Source: CAVVEQ01 sp963747315 (GTDB lineage Bacteria > Chloroflexota > Anaerolineae > Anaerolineales > Anaerolineaceae). Taken from it: a DNA stretch of 64,000 nucleotides. The position numbers and the translations under genes are program-made. Each line of letters begins with the position of its first letter. The stretch's first letter is position 1. This document shows positions 26,741-35,217 of this stretch, one piece after another. The DNA lies in the NCBI GenBank assembly GCA_963747315.1, contig CAVVEQ010000013.1:434001-498000 (forward strand), read 5' to 3'. The notes under the pieces were generated by a model. That model saw nothing but the letters and a program-made list of their open reading frames with translations. It was not told the origin of the DNA and made no database searches.

Positions 26741-26962
26741 ATCGATATATTTCACCGCATCCGCAACTGTCTTGATCTGCCGGGCATCCTCATCATTGAT
26801 CGTCAGACTGAATTTCTCGCAGAAACCATCGATCAAGAAAAATTGGTCCATGGAGTCTGCTTTCAGATCCTCGACGAAGCGCGTTTCGGGGGTGATTTCC
26901 TGGACATCAACTTTCAGAACATCCGCAATAACTGCTTTCACTTCTTCCATTGTGCTAGCCAT
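26726..26962 (-). CDS. acpP: Acyl carrier protein
   Basis: 78-residue acidic carrier for fatty acid synthesis. The phosphopantetheine site is Ser37 in LKADSMDQFFL, a variant of the usual DSLDxVEL. It is preceded by helices with EITPETRFVEDL. ATG 26962 has an AGGAGGATC site. The gene stands alone, without fab genes, convergent to sucD, and has its own promoter. The DSMD variant and FFLIDGFCEKF helix are slightly divergent but of normal length. Confidence 0.92.
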   Translation of the reverse strand: MASTMEEVKAVIADVLKVDVQEITPETRFVEDLKADSMDQFFLIDGFCEKFSLTINDEDARQIKTVADAVKYIDTHKK

Positions 26963-26990
26963 GGACTGATCCTCCTAGGTATTTTCAGTA

Positions 26991-27018
26991 ATTGTAACCA
27001 TCAATAGTCATCTGTCAA
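26991..27018 (-). promoter_or_regulatory. Promoter for acpP
   Basis: Minus strand TTGACA (27013-27018), 16 bases, TACAAT (26991-26996), about 30 bases before the ATG. In the divergent gap a plus-strand TATACT at 27063-27068 could serve fni. Confidence 0.75.
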
Positions 27019-27113
27019 GAACACATTATTGATCGACGCTTTTTGGATGAGGAGCAATAAGTTATACTTTATTAACATCCAAAACTATAACCCCGTCTAG
27101 CAGGAATAGTTAC

Positions 27114-28133
27114 ATGTCCATGGAAAATCGAAAAAGCGACCATATACAAATCAACCTGCAAAAAGATGTTCAAAGCAGTCGAAAAACCGGCTTGGAAGCC
27201 TACAGGTTTATCCACAATTCGCTACCCGAAATAGATTTGAATGAGATAGACTGCACCTGTAGTTTCTTGGGCTTCAAGGTTGAACTGCCTGTAATGATCT
27301 CTTCCATGACGGGGGGGACCCCTGAGGCAAAAAGTATCAATCAGATTCTCGCATCAACCGCAGAAAAATTTGGGATGGCAATGGGATTGGGTTCCGTTCG
27401 TATCGCATTGGAAGATCCTGACAAATTAGCATCATTCAAAGTCCGAAAAATTGCCCCGTCCATACCCCTGTTTTCCAATCTCGGCGCCGTCCAACTTAAT
27501 TACGGTTACAACAGCGACGATTGTATGAAGGCTGTGGATATTGTTGAAGCGAACGGGCTGATCTTGCACCTGAATTGTTTGCAGGAAGCACTTCAACCTG
27601 AAGGAAACACGAATTTTTCCGGACTAATAAAAAAAATCGAAAAAGTTTGCCGGGTTCTACCCGTGCCAGTCATCGTTAAGGAGATTGGATGGGGAATATC
27701 CGCATCCATCGCGAAGTTATTGATTGACGCTGGCGTCTCGGCCTTGGATACTGCCGGTGCAGGCGGAACATCATGGTCGGAAGTTGAAAAATACCGTTCA
27801 GCAGATATCGTGCAGTCGCAGACCGCAGCAATATTCAAAGATTGGGGAATACCCCTGGCGGAATCCCTGGTATCCATCCAAAAACAATACGCAGGTTTTC
27901 CATTGATCGCTTCCGGTGGGATTAAGACCGGCCTGGATGTGGCAAAATGCCTTGCATTGGGAGCCGATCTTTGCGGTATTGCTGGTGGTTACCTAAGGGT
28001 CGCATCCAATTCATTGGAAGATGCTTTTCAATATACTGAGATCATCAAGCATCAATTAATGGTGACGATGTTTGCCGCCGGTGCAAAAAATATTCGCGAA
28101 TTACAAAAATTGCCGATCACAAGAAATGACTGA
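27114..28133 (+). CDS. fni: Isopentenyl-diphosphate delta-isomerase, type 2
   Basis: 339-residue FMN/NADPH-dependent isomerase that interconverts IPP and DMAPP. Features: RKSDHIQINLQKDVQ at the N-terminus, SSMTGGTPEAKSIN, GLGSVRIALEDP, HLNCLQEALQPEG, the KEIGWGIS loop and the FMN-phosphate site ASGGIKTGLDVAKCLALGAD. Type 2 enzymes occur in archaea, firmicutes and some Chloroflexota. It sits 2 bases before the prenyl synthase, so both feed isoprenoid chain synthesis. Precursor also serves miaA. Confidence 0.95.
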   Translation: MSMENRKSDHIQINLQKDVQSSRKTGLEAYRFIHNSLPEIDLNEIDCTCSFLGFKVELPVMISSMTGGTPEAKSINQILASTAEKFGMAMGLGSVRIALEDPDKLASFKVRKIAPSIPLFSNLGAVQLNYGYNSDDCMKAVDIVEANGLILHLNCLQEALQPEGNTNFSGLIKKIEKVCRVLPVPVIVKEIGWGISASIAKLLIDAGVSALDTAGAGGTSWSEVEKYRSADIVQSQTAAIFKDWGIPLAESLVSIQKQYAGFPLIASGGIKTGLDVAKCLALGADLCGIAGGYLRVASNSLEDAFQYTEIIKHQLMVTMFAAGAKNIRELQKLPITRND

Positions 28134-28135
28134 AT

Positions 28136-29146
28136 ATGATCGAACGTGATTTATTCATTAAGTACCAGAAATATACGGTGCCTATAGTTGACCAGGCAAT
28201 GATGGAGTATTGCCAGACATTACTGCCAGGTGAATACCGTGGCCAGAAAGAGATCATCGAATATCACTTTAATTGGGGTACCCGGATTGAGGAGAGATCT
28301 CAGAAAGGAAAAAGACTGAGGCCTTTGATGCTCCTTTTGGCAGCGGAAAGCGTGGGTGGTCAACTGGTAGACGCTTTACCAGCAGCTGCAGCGGTGGAAT
28401 TCATCCATAATTTTTCCCTTATTCATGATGATATAGAGGACCATGACGAGTTTCGGCATGGGAAAGAATCAGTTTGGATGAAGTATGGAGTTGAGAAAGC
28501 GATCAACGCTGGGGATGCCTTGTTTTCGCTCGCATTCATGAGTATGGCGAAGTTAGAAGGTGCAAAGTGCAATGTGTCGGAATTGCTTGGCATTCTCAGT
28601 AAAACCTGCGCAAAGTTGACCGGTGGCCAGGACATGGATCTGGATTTTGAGAAAGGTGGGGAAATCTCCCTCGAAGCTTACCTGTTGATGGTGCAGGGGA
28701 AAACCGCTTCGCTGTTCGAAGCCTGTTGCCGCATGGGTTCCCTCCTTGGGAGCGGAAGCCCAGATGAACAAATATCCCTATCTAAGTTCGGGAAAAATTT
28801 AGGGATGGCTTTCCAGATACGTGATGATTGGCTGGGATTATGGGGTGATCCTGAAAAAACCGGCAAAAACCGAGCGAACGATCTGCTCACAACAAAATGG
28901 ACTTTTCCAATTCTTTACACTGCTCAGGTTGATTCAAATTTGGTAGAAACCATACGTGCGAAAAGATCAAAACTGAATCCTCAAGAGTTAATACAAAAAA
29001 TTGCTAACACCGGTGCCAGTGAATATACGATTCAATCCATGAACAAGCTTTTGGATGAGGCAAATTCAGAATTGGATCAATTAAATAATGAATCAGAAGC
29101 AACTTTGATTTTGAGATCCTTGATCGAGAATGTAAGGAATCTTTAA
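28136..29146 (+). CDS. Polyprenyl (geranylgeranyl/farnesyl-type) diphosphate synthase
   Basis: 336-residue trans-prenyltransferase that condenses IPP units onto an allylic primer. The first aspartate-rich motif is IHDDIEDHDEFRHG and the second FQIRDDWLGLWGD; GKRLRPLMLLLAAE and the LTGGQDMDLDFEKGG segment are also typical. Chain length cannot be read reliably. Starts 2 bases after the fni stop; the two genes form a small isoprenoid unit that leads into folE. Confidence 0.9.
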   Translation: MIERDLFIKYQKYTVPIVDQAMMEYCQTLLPGEYRGQKEIIEYHFNWGTRIEERSQKGKRLRPLMLLLAAESVGGQLVDALPAAAAVEFIHNFSLIHDDIEDHDEFRHGKESVWMKYGVEKAINAGDALFSLAFMSMAKLEGAKCNVSELLGILSKTCAKLTGGQDMDLDFEKGGEISLEAYLLMVQGKTASLFEACCRMGSLLGSGSPDEQISLSKFGKNLGMAFQIRDDWLGLWGDPEKTGKNRANDLLTTKWTFPILYTAQVDSNLVETIRAKRSKLNPQELIQKIANTGASEYTIQSMNKLLDEANSELDQLNNESEATLILRSLIENVRNL

Positions 29147-29170
29147 TTGAACTATCTTTGGTATAGGTGA

Positions 29171-29818
29171 ATGATGCCAATACAAAATGGTGAAAAAGAA
29201 TCCGTATACAGGGCAGCCAGCTTGTTGAATGATAAAGATGTGGATGTAAAAACCATCGAAACAGCTACACGTCAAATGCTGGTTGCTTTCGGAGAGGATC
29301 CCAGCCGGGAAGGATTGCTGCGCACACCGGAAAGAGTATCAAAAATGTATGCTGAGTTACTGGCCGGTTACAGAACTGATCCATTCACGATGCTCAACGA
29401 TGCACTATTCGAGATCCAGTATGATGAAATGGTGATTGTGCGCGACATCGAATTCTACAGTTTATGCGAACACCACATGCTCCCATTTGTCGGGAGGGCA
29501 CATGTCGCTTATATGCCAAAGGGCAGGGTGATTGGATTATCCAAGATCCCCCGCATCGTGGATATGTTCGCACGGCGCTTACAGGTACAGGAAAGAATGA
29601 CAACCCAGGTGGCAGAGTTTATCAGCGAGCTACTACAACCATCGGGAGTAGCCGTGGTTCTTGAAGCGCTTCATCTCTGTTCAATGATACGGGGTGTTAA
29701 GAAGCACGATTCGCGAATGACCACCTCGGCAATGCTAGGCAGCTTTCGGACTGACATGGCGCAGCGGATGGAATTCCTGGATAATATTTCCCGAAGCGCG
29801 GAACCACTTCATTTCTAA
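29171..29818 (+). CDS. folE: GTP cyclohydrolase I
   Basis: 215 residues. Converts GTP to 7,8-dihydroneopterin triphosphate, first step of folate and pterin synthesis. Zinc and active-site motifs: SLCEHHMLPFVGRAHVAYMP and the later HLCSMIRGVKKHDSRMTTSA; GLLRTPERVSKMYAELLAGY is also diagnostic. Its stop overlaps the convergent folK stop by 4 bases. It lies 24 bases after the prenyl synthase and may be read from the same transcript. Together with folK, folB and the reductase opposite, it forms a divided folate cluster. Confidence 0.97.
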   Translation: MMPIQNGEKESVYRAASLLNDKDVDVKTIETATRQMLVAFGEDPSREGLLRTPERVSKMYAELLAGYRTDPFTMLNDALFEIQYDEMVIVRDIEFYSLCEHHMLPFVGRAHVAYMPKGRVIGLSKIPRIVDMFARRLQVQERMTTQVAEFISELLQPSGVAVVLEALHLCSMIRGVKKHDSRMTTSAMLGSFRTDMAQRMEFLDNISRSAEPLHF

Positions 29819-30297
29819 TTGCGAATATTTAAATCGATATCAGGACGCACCTTCCAAAAGGTACGTTCTTTCAATCCTTCGGAGATTTCCAGCAACGATT
29901 TTCCGCTCTTAGGTTCAATTAGAAGTAGTCCCAGATCAGAAAGCGGAACTGCCAGATAAACCCTGTTCCAGATGTTCGGGTCCACCACATCCTGATCGAT
30001 GACGGAAATATCCAGATCGATCGAACGGGGTGAATTCTTATCCGCAGTTCTGATCCGACCAAGGGATCCCTCCAATTTCCTGATAAACCCATATTTCAAC
30101 TCTTCGAATGAGGCCGTGGTATTAATCACAGCTGCGGCGTTTAGAAAATTCGGACCGGAAGTACCTTCGGAAATCGTTTCGATTACAGAAGAAAAAGTGA
30201 CTGGAGCAAAGGAATTCCGCAACTCATCAGAAGCAGCGATCAGATTGGTTTGAGGGTCGATATTTGAGCCAAGAGAAAGGTAAATTTTGTGTAGCAT
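29815..30297 (-). CDS. folK: 2-amino-4-hydroxy-6-hydroxymethyldihydropteridine diphosphokinase
   Basis: 160 residues (HPPK). Transfers pyrophosphate from ATP to the hydroxymethyl pterin. Landmarks: KIYLSLGSNIDPQTN, FLNAAAVINTTAS, and RIRTADKNSPRSIDLDISVI with the Mg-binding aspartates. The C-terminal ~25 residues (EGLKERTFWKVRPD) are a plausible but less typical tail. Starts 8 bases after folB. Confidence 0.95.
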   Translation of the reverse strand: MLHKIYLSLGSNIDPQTNLIAASDELRNSFAPVTFSSVIETISEGTSGPNFLNAAAVINTTASFEELKYGFIRKLEGSLGRIRTADKNSPRSIDLDISVIDQDVVDPNIWNRVYLAVPLSDLGLLLIEPKSGKSLLEISEGLKERTFWKVRPDIDLNIRN

Positions 30298-30305
30298 CGA
30301 GAATC

Positions 30306-30653
30306 TTACGGACGTTCGATCTCAACCCCAACAGAACGGGAAAACCTTACCGCTCCAGGTTTTTCCACCCGAACTCTGACTTTTTGGATTCGGTCTTCAA
30401 CAAGGAGCAAATTGGAAATATCTTCTGCAAGAGCTTCAACCGTGTATCGATTGGCTTTTTCCACATAAGCGATAACTTTTTTTGCCATGCTGCGGTAATT
30501 GACACAATCAGCGATGGAATCACTTTTGGAAGCTTCTGTGATATCCGTAAAAAACACGATATTTATCACGATATCCTGCGGATTGGCGCGCTCCTGGTCA
30601 GAAATCCCGATGACACCCCTGACTAGAAGATCATTAATAAAAACCTGGTCCAT
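30306..30653 (-). CDS. folB: Dihydroneopterin aldolase
   Basis: 115 residues. Cleaves dihydroneopterin to 6-hydroxymethyl-dihydropterin and glycolaldehyde. Typical GVIGISDQERANPQDIVINI start, CVNYRSMAKKV, EALAEDISNLLL and VRVRVEKPGAVRFSRSVGV with the catalytic Lys near the C-terminus. Ten bases separate it from the upstream reductase gene. Confidence 0.95.
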   Translation of the reverse strand: MDQVFINDLLVRGVIGISDQERANPQDIVINIVFFTDITEASKSDSIADCVNYRSMAKKVIAYVEKANRYTVEALAEDISNLLLVEDRIQKVRVRVEKPGAVRFSRSVGVEIERP

Positions 30654-30663
30654 GGCATTCCTT

Positions 30664-31380
30664 TCAAACTAGATGTCTGCCGCCATCAAGGTGTATGATC
30701 TCACCGGTGATGTATTCCGGTCCCTGGAGAAGAAAGAGGATAGTTGTACAGACCTCCTCGATAGAAGCCGTTCTACCAAATGGCACAGAATCCAGCATTT
30801 TCTCAGGGGGAGCGCCATCGCTAGGTGGGAGGATCGCACCAAAAGCAATTCCGTTGACAGAAACACGCGGAGCTAGCGATAACGCCAATGACTTTGTCAT
30901 CGCAGCCAGGGCAGCTTTACTGATGGTATATGGAAAGTGATCTGCTCGGGGGCGAAGTGCTCTCCAATCCAGAAGGTTGATGATCCTGCCATGTGCTTCT
31001 GGAGAAAGTCGGTTTACCAGCCACTTGGAAAGCAAAAACGGTGCGGTTAAATTTATTGAGATATGCCGATCCCAATCCGGAAGGTTCGTATCCTGATAGG
31101 AAAGGTGTTCAAAAATTGCGGCGTTATTGATCAGGTAATTGATCTCCAGGTCAGCAGGGATGGCGGAAAGATTATTTTCCAGGTTTTCTGGTTTCGAAAA
31201 GTCGGATTTAACAATGAATGACCGTCGATTCAGCTGGAGGATTGCCTCGGCTAATTCAGCGGATTCCTTGTCCGAATTGTTGTGATGGATAACAAGATCA
31301 AAACCTCGCGCAGCCAGAAATAGGCAGAGTTCCCTGCCGATTCGTTTCGCCCCGCCGGTGATCAATATTGTGCCATACAT
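30664..31380 (-). CDS. SDR oxidoreductase, pteridine reductase/FolM-like
   Basis: 238-residue short-chain dehydrogenase. NADP-binding TGGAKRIGRELCLFLA, NNA motif INYLINNAAIFEHL and active-site YTISKAALAAMTK. The usual catalytic serine is replaced by aspartate in NLLDWRALRP, as in PTR1 and FolM pteridine reductases. With folB and folK directly downstream, a dihydrobiopterin/dihydromonapterin or dihydrofolate reductase role is likely; this would be useful in an organism lacking folA, which cannot be judged here. Exact substrate unproven. First gene of the fol unit, with a consensus promoter. Confidence 0.85.
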   Translation of the reverse strand: MYGTILITGGAKRIGRELCLFLAARGFDLVIHHNNSDKESAELAEAILQLNRRSFIVKSDFSKPENLENNLSAIPADLEINYLINNAAIFEHLSYQDTNLPDWDRHISINLTAPFLLSKWLVNRLSPEAHGRIINLLDWRALRPRADHFPYTISKAALAAMTKSLALSLAPRVSVNGIAFGAILPPSDGAPPEKMLDSVPFGRTASIEEVCTTILFLLQGPEYITGEIIHLDGGRHLV

Positions 31381-31403
31381 AATAATCTCTCAGTTATCAA
31401 TTG

Positions 31404-31432
31404 ATATTAGTGGAAATAAATCCCCGTGTCAA
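31404..31432 (-). promoter_or_regulatory. Promoter for the reductase-folB-folK unit
   Basis: Minus strand TTGACA (31427-31432), 17 bases, TAATAT (31404-31409), 23 bases before the ATG. On the other strand a TATAAT at 31451-31456 precedes the lipoprotein gene. Confidence 0.8.
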
Positions 31433-31510
31433 TCTGTTGTATTAGGATTTTATAATGCGGAGAGATTCTTCGGGAAGTTGGGATAAACTACGAGCCATGA
31501 GGTGGATCAC

Positions 31511-32044
31511 GTGAATAAACACATTGGAATATTCAATAGTTTGGTTATTATCACAGTTGCGATGATTATACTTTCAGGCTGCCAGACGTTTGAGAGTGGA
31601 AGTGTAAAAACTGAATCAACACCGAAAACTGAGGAAATTGATGATTATCTGACAAACCAGGCTCAGGCAACACCACTGCCCACGATCACTCGAGATCTTA
31701 TCCTCGAACAAACACAATCAAAAATCGCTGAGAACCCGGAGTGGGTGCACATGGAGGCTACTGACCCTGCCAGTTTTGAAATAGCATCCGGACAATACCA
31801 GCTGGTGGAAAAAATGGCGTTTTGGTGCGAAGAATGCCGTCTGCTTAATCCGGTACTAAAATCACTTGAAGATGAGTGGGGGAATAAGATTAGATTCGTG
31901 TATCTAAATGTGGATGATCCATTAAACTCTGAAAATTTGCAGAAATTATCCCATTTCAGGGTCGTCCCAGAAGTTCTTCTTCTGGATGCAAATGGAAATG
32001 TGATCAAGGATTGGGTTGGTCCGCCATCCAGGGAAGACTGGTAG
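31511..32044 (+). CDS. Thioredoxin-like lipoprotein, probably short at its C-terminus by a frameshift
   Basis: About 177 residues. A lipoprotein signal (VIITVAMIILSGC, Cys of the lipobox) anchors it outside the cytoplasm. Residues ~95-175 are a thioredoxin fold with CEEC active site (MAFWCEECRLLNPVLKSL), cis-Pro region VVPEVLLLDANGNV. I prefer GTG 31511 because AGGTGG precedes it. The frame ends at REDW; adding one base at 32037-32041 would extend it to REDLVAEFEKLP, a typical thioredoxin end, with a stop at 32065-32067. It lies just before the csoR promoter. A role in disulfide reduction or c-type cytochrome/copper handling is possible. Confidence 0.8.
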   Translation: MNKHIGIFNSLVIITVAMIILSGCQTFESGSVKTESTPKTEEIDDYLTNQAQATPLPTITRDLILEQTQSKIAENPEWVHMEATDPASFEIASGQYQLVEKMAFWCEECRLLNPVLKSLEDEWGNKIRFVYLNVDDPLNSENLQKLSHFRVVPEVLLLDANGNVIKDWVGPPSREDW

Positions 32045-32070
32045 CGGAATTTGAAAAACTTCCCTGATAG

Positions 32071-32099
32071 TAGACAATAAAGATAAAATAGGTTATATA
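32071..32099 (+). promoter_or_regulatory. Promoter for csoR-copZ
   Basis: TAGACA (32071-32076), 17 bases, TATATA (32094-32099), immediately upstream of the G/C-rich operator-like element. Confidence 0.65.
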
Positions 32100-32107
32100 T
32101 CATCATA

Positions 32108-32130
32108 CTCTACCCCGGAGGGGGGGCATA
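32108..32130 (+). promoter_or_regulatory. Candidate CsoR copper operator
   Basis: The sequence TACCCCGGAGGGGGGCATA at 32111-32129 has the C-tract/G-tract pseudo-palindrome with TA flanks typical of CsoR operators. It overlaps the expected transcription start, ~15 bases before csoR, so CsoR should repress its own operon until Cu(I) binds. Confidence 0.6.
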
Positions 32131-32142
32131 AAAGGACAATCA

Positions 32143-32412
32143 ATGCGATCTGATGAAGCAGTGGAAAGACTAAAAAATATTGAGGGGCATATCCATGGGA
32201 TACAAAAAATGATCCTGGATGATGCTTATTGTATCGACATCATTCAACAAATCCAGGCAGTACAGGCTGCATTAAATAAGGTCAATGGGATGATCCTGGA
32301 AGGACACTTGAATAGTTGTTTGATCACTGCGATCAGGGGTGATGACCCAGCTGAAAGAGAAAGAGTGCTCAGAGAAATTTCTGGGGTGTTCAATGCTTCT
32401 CAAAAAAGATAA
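32143..32412 (+). CDS. csoR: CsoR/RcnR-family copper-sensing repressor
   Basis: 89-residue all-helical DUF156 repressor. The Cu(I) ligand set C30-H55-C59 has the same 25/4 spacing as the known CsoR triad. Lysine/arginine-rich first helix (ERLKNIEGHIHGIQKMI) is the DNA-binding face. Directly behind an operator-like element and 9 bases ahead of copZ. The metal could also be another soft ion, but the Cys-His-Cys set plus copZ favours copper. Confidence 0.9.
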   Translation: MRSDEAVERLKNIEGHIHGIQKMILDDAYCIDIIQQIQAVQAALNKVNGMILEGHLNSCLITAIRGDDPAERERVLREISGVFNASQKR

Positions 32413-32421
32413 GGAGACAAA

Positions 32422-32628
32422 ATGGAAAAAGTGACATTCAAAGTACCGGCGATTAATTGTATGCATTGTGTTAATACCATCCAAACAGAACTCATGGAAA
32501 TGGATGGCGTGCAAAGTGTTTCAGCGGACCCAGAAATTAAAACAGTAGAGGTGGATTATCAGGAACCCGCGACAATCGAAAAGTTGAAAGTTTTACTGGC
32601 GGAGATAAATTACCCCGCGGCTGAATAA
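32422..32628 (+). CDS. copZ: Heavy-metal-associated (CopZ-like) copper chaperone
   Basis: 68-residue ferredoxin-like HMA domain with the metal motif NCMHCVNTI (CxxC). Small cytoplasmic Cu(I) carrier in the CsoR regulon. No CopA-type ATPase gene follows; the pump would have to be elsewhere. AAGGAG is the ribosome site before the ATG. A UUCG-loop terminator closes the operon. Confidence 0.9.
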   Translation: MEKVTFKVPAINCMHCVNTIQTELMEMDGVQSVSADPEIKTVEVDYQEPATIEKLKVLLAEINYPAAE

Positions 32629-32676
32629 CCAATTCGAAAAATGAAAATGTGAAATAATTTATGTGAAAGCTTGAAG

Positions 32677-32699
32677 CACCACCTTCGGGTGGTGTTTTC
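32677..32699 (+). terminator. Terminator after copZ
   Basis: Stem CACCACC/GGTGGTG (32677-32683, 32688-32694) with TTCG tetraloop followed by TTTT. A TACAAT (32721-32726) lies between it and tkt as a possible -10. Confidence 0.85.
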
Positions 32700-32755
32700 A
32701 ATTTCAAAATTTCTGCATGGTACAATATTTTTGAAAAATTCAAAGCGAGGCGATC

Positions 32756-34756
32756 ATGGACACTTTGCATGAAAAAGCAATCAATACGATTCGGTTTCTC
32801 TCCGCTGATGGTGTCCAACGCGCCAATTCAGGACATCCCGGACTCCCAATGGGTGCCGCCGCGATTGCCTACACGATTTGGACGAGACATCTGCAATTCA
32901 ATCCACGAAATCCAAAATGGTTCAACCGGGATCGTTTCGTTTTATCAGGCGGGCATGGATCGATGCTGCTTTACAGCCTTCTGCATCTGTTCGGTTACGA
33001 TTTAAGCCTGGAAGATCTAACGAAATTTCGACAAATCGACAGCGTCACCCCCGGACATCCGGAGTATGGGCTCACACCGGGAGTGGAAATAACTACCGGT
33101 CCACTTGGTCAGGGGTTTGCTAATGGGGTGGGGATGGCCGTGGCTGAAGCACAGCTGGCAGCTCAATATAATCGCCCTGGAATAAAAATAATTGATCATT
33201 ACGTTTATGCAATCGTAACGGATGGAGACTTGATGGAAGGAGTTGCTTCAGAAGCAGCATCCTTCGCCGGGCATCAAAAATTGGGAAAACTCATCTATCT
33301 ATATGACGATAATCAAATCTCCATTGATGGTTCCACGGACTTGGCATTCACGGAGGATCGTAAGGCCAGATTCGATGCCTATGGCTGGCATACATTGAAA
33401 GTGGATGACGGCAATGACGTTGAAAAAATCGATGCTGCCATCCAATCCGCAAAGTCGGACACCAGGCCTTCCTTGATACTGTGCAAAACTCATATTGGAT
33501 ATGGGCTTCCGACACGCCAGGATACCGCTAAAGCCCATGGTGAGCCTCCCGGAGAGGATGAACTGAACGGCGCGAAGGAGAAATTAAATTGGCCCATTGA
33601 GCCAAAATTCCATATCCCCGAAGATATAAAGGAATTTTTCAGGGGCTATATCGAAAAAGGCAAGCTACTCGAACTTGAATGGAAGTCTCTGCTATCACGA
33701 TTTGAAAATGAATTTCCAAAGGAAGCCAGCGAATTGGAAAGACGAATCCGTGGAACATTGCCGGATGATTGGGGAAAAGTGCTGCCTGAATTTCCCGCGG
33801 ATCCGAAAGGAATTGCGACCAGGGTTGCCTCCGGAAAGGCAATTAATGCTCTTGCGGAAAATCTGCAGGAATTAACCGGTGGTTCGGCCGACCTGGCTCC
33901 ATCGAACAATACCTGGATCCAATCGAGCCAGGCTTTTCAACAAGGAATGCGAGCTGGTAGGAATTTCCATTTCGGAGTACGGGAACATGGAATGGCTGCC
34001 ATTATCAACGGAATGGCGGTACATGGTGGTTTGATCCCTTATGGCGCAACATTCCTGGTTTTTTCGGATTACATGCGAGGCGCGATGCGGGTAGCTGCAC
34101 TCTCTCATATCCCAAGCATCTGGGTATTTACCCATGATAGCATCGGGTTGGGAGAAGATGGCCCCACACACCAACCTGTGGAGCATATCGCATCCCTGCG
34201 TACGATACCCAACCTGACTGTTCTTCGGCCTTGCGACGCTAATGAAACCGTGGAAGCCTGGAAAGCGGCGATTCAAAATCGACAGGGTCCCACAGCTTTA
34301 TTGCTCACCCGGCAGGCTTGCCCGATTATCGACCGTTCCGAAAATGCGAGTGCCGATCTCTTACTTCACGGTGCATACGTTTTAAAAGACCTGGGAAATA
34401 TCAAGCCAGAGATCATTCTAATTGCATCAGGGTCGGAAGTTAGCTTAATCCTGGATGCAGGCAAAGTTCTGCTTGAAAAGGGAATCCCGTCAAGGATAGT
34501 ATCATTCCCCAGCTGGGAGTTATTTGAGAAAATGGATGCAGCGTATAAGGATACGGTTTTTCCGAAAGAAATTAAACCGCGCCTGGCTGTGGAAACTGGC
34601 GTTGTGCAGGGATGGGAGAAGTACATCGGGGACTCAGGCAAAATCATTTGTATGCATGGATTTGGTGCTTCAGCGCCATATCAAACCCTATTAAATAAAT
34701 TTGGATTTACCGTCGACAATGTTGTTGAAACCGCCATTAAGGTGCTAAACAAATAA
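32756..34756 (+). CDS. tkt: Transketolase
   Basis: 666 residues. Thiamine-diphosphate enzyme moving two-carbon units in the pentose-phosphate pathway. Landmarks: NSGHPGLPMGAAAIAY, FVLSGGHGSMLLYSLL, TTGPLGQGFANGVGMA, the TPP motif IVTDGDLMEG...DDNQ and FTHDSIGLGEDGPTHQPVEH. Complete length. GCGAGG is a weak ribosome site. Followed by rpiB after 10 bases, then tal-pgi, giving a full non-oxidative pentose-phosphate set in one operon. Confidence 0.97.
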   Translation: MDTLHEKAINTIRFLSADGVQRANSGHPGLPMGAAAIAYTIWTRHLQFNPRNPKWFNRDRFVLSGGHGSMLLYSLLHLFGYDLSLEDLTKFRQIDSVTPGHPEYGLTPGVEITTGPLGQGFANGVGMAVAEAQLAAQYNRPGIKIIDHYVYAIVTDGDLMEGVASEAASFAGHQKLGKLIYLYDDNQISIDGSTDLAFTEDRKARFDAYGWHTLKVDDGNDVEKIDAAIQSAKSDTRPSLILCKTHIGYGLPTRQDTAKAHGEPPGEDELNGAKEKLNWPIEPKFHIPEDIKEFFRGYIEKGKLLELEWKSLLSRFENEFPKEASELERRIRGTLPDDWGKVLPEFPADPKGIATRVASGKAINALAENLQELTGGSADLAPSNNTWIQSSQAFQQGMRAGRNFHFGVREHGMAAIINGMAVHGGLIPYGATFLVFSDYMRGAMRVAALSHIPSIWVFTHDSIGLGEDGPTHQPVEHIASLRTIPNLTVLRPCDANETVEAWKAAIQNRQGPTALLLTRQACPIIDRSENASADLLLHGAYVLKDLGNIKPEIILIASGSEVSLILDAGKVLLEKGIPSRIVSFPSWELFEKMDAAYKDTVFPKEIKPRLAVETGVVQGWEKYIGDSGKIICMHGFGASAPYQTLLNKFGFTVDNVVETAIKVLNK

Positions 34757-34766
34757 AGGGAAAATT

Positions 34767-35213
34767 ATGCGCATAGCTGTGGCTTGTGATCATGCGGGAT
34801 ATCCGCTTAAGAAAAGAATCATCGAAAAATTGATGGAGATGAACCAGGTAGTCATTGACCTGGGTACCGATAGCCAGCTCCCTGTGGATTTTCCGGATTA
34901 CGCAGAAAAAGCCGGTAGAGCAGTCCAATCCGGTGATGCCGAACGGGCGATCGTTGTTTGCGGATCGGGAGTGGGGGCTTGTATCGCCGCAAATAAACTA
35001 AAAGGTGTCTATGCCGGGCTCTGCCACGACTCATATTCAGCGCACCAGGGAGTCGAACACGACCAAATGAACACTCTTTGTCTTGGCGCGCGCATCATTG
35101 GCGAAGAACCCGCAATCGAAATCGTTGAGGCATTTATCAATGCAGGCTTCATCGATGACGAAAGGTTCATTCGTAGGGTGAATAAGATCAAACACTTGGA
35201 GAAAATTGGGTAG
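34767..35213 (+). CDS. rpiB: Ribose-5-phosphate isomerase B
   Basis: 148 residues. Interconverts ribose-5-P and ribulose-5-P. N-terminal VACDHAGYPLKKRIIEKL, CGSGVGACIAANKLKG with the base Cys, and HDSYSAHQGVEHDQMNTLCLGARIIG are family signatures. AAGGGAA precedes the ATG. Lies between tkt and tal-pgi. Confidence 0.95.
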   Translation: MRIAVACDHAGYPLKKRIIEKLMEMNQVVIDLGTDSQLPVDFPDYAEKAGRAVQSGDAERAIVVCGSGVGACIAANKLKGVYAGLCHDSYSAHQGVEHDQMNTLCLGARIIGEEPAIEIVEAFINAGFIDDERFIRRVNKIKHLEKIG

Positions 35214-35217
35214 AACA

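Noticed and set aside
32108..32130. G-rich tract as a G-quadruplex or terminator
   Set aside because: Only one long G run is present; the C-tract/G-tract layout fits a CsoR operator.
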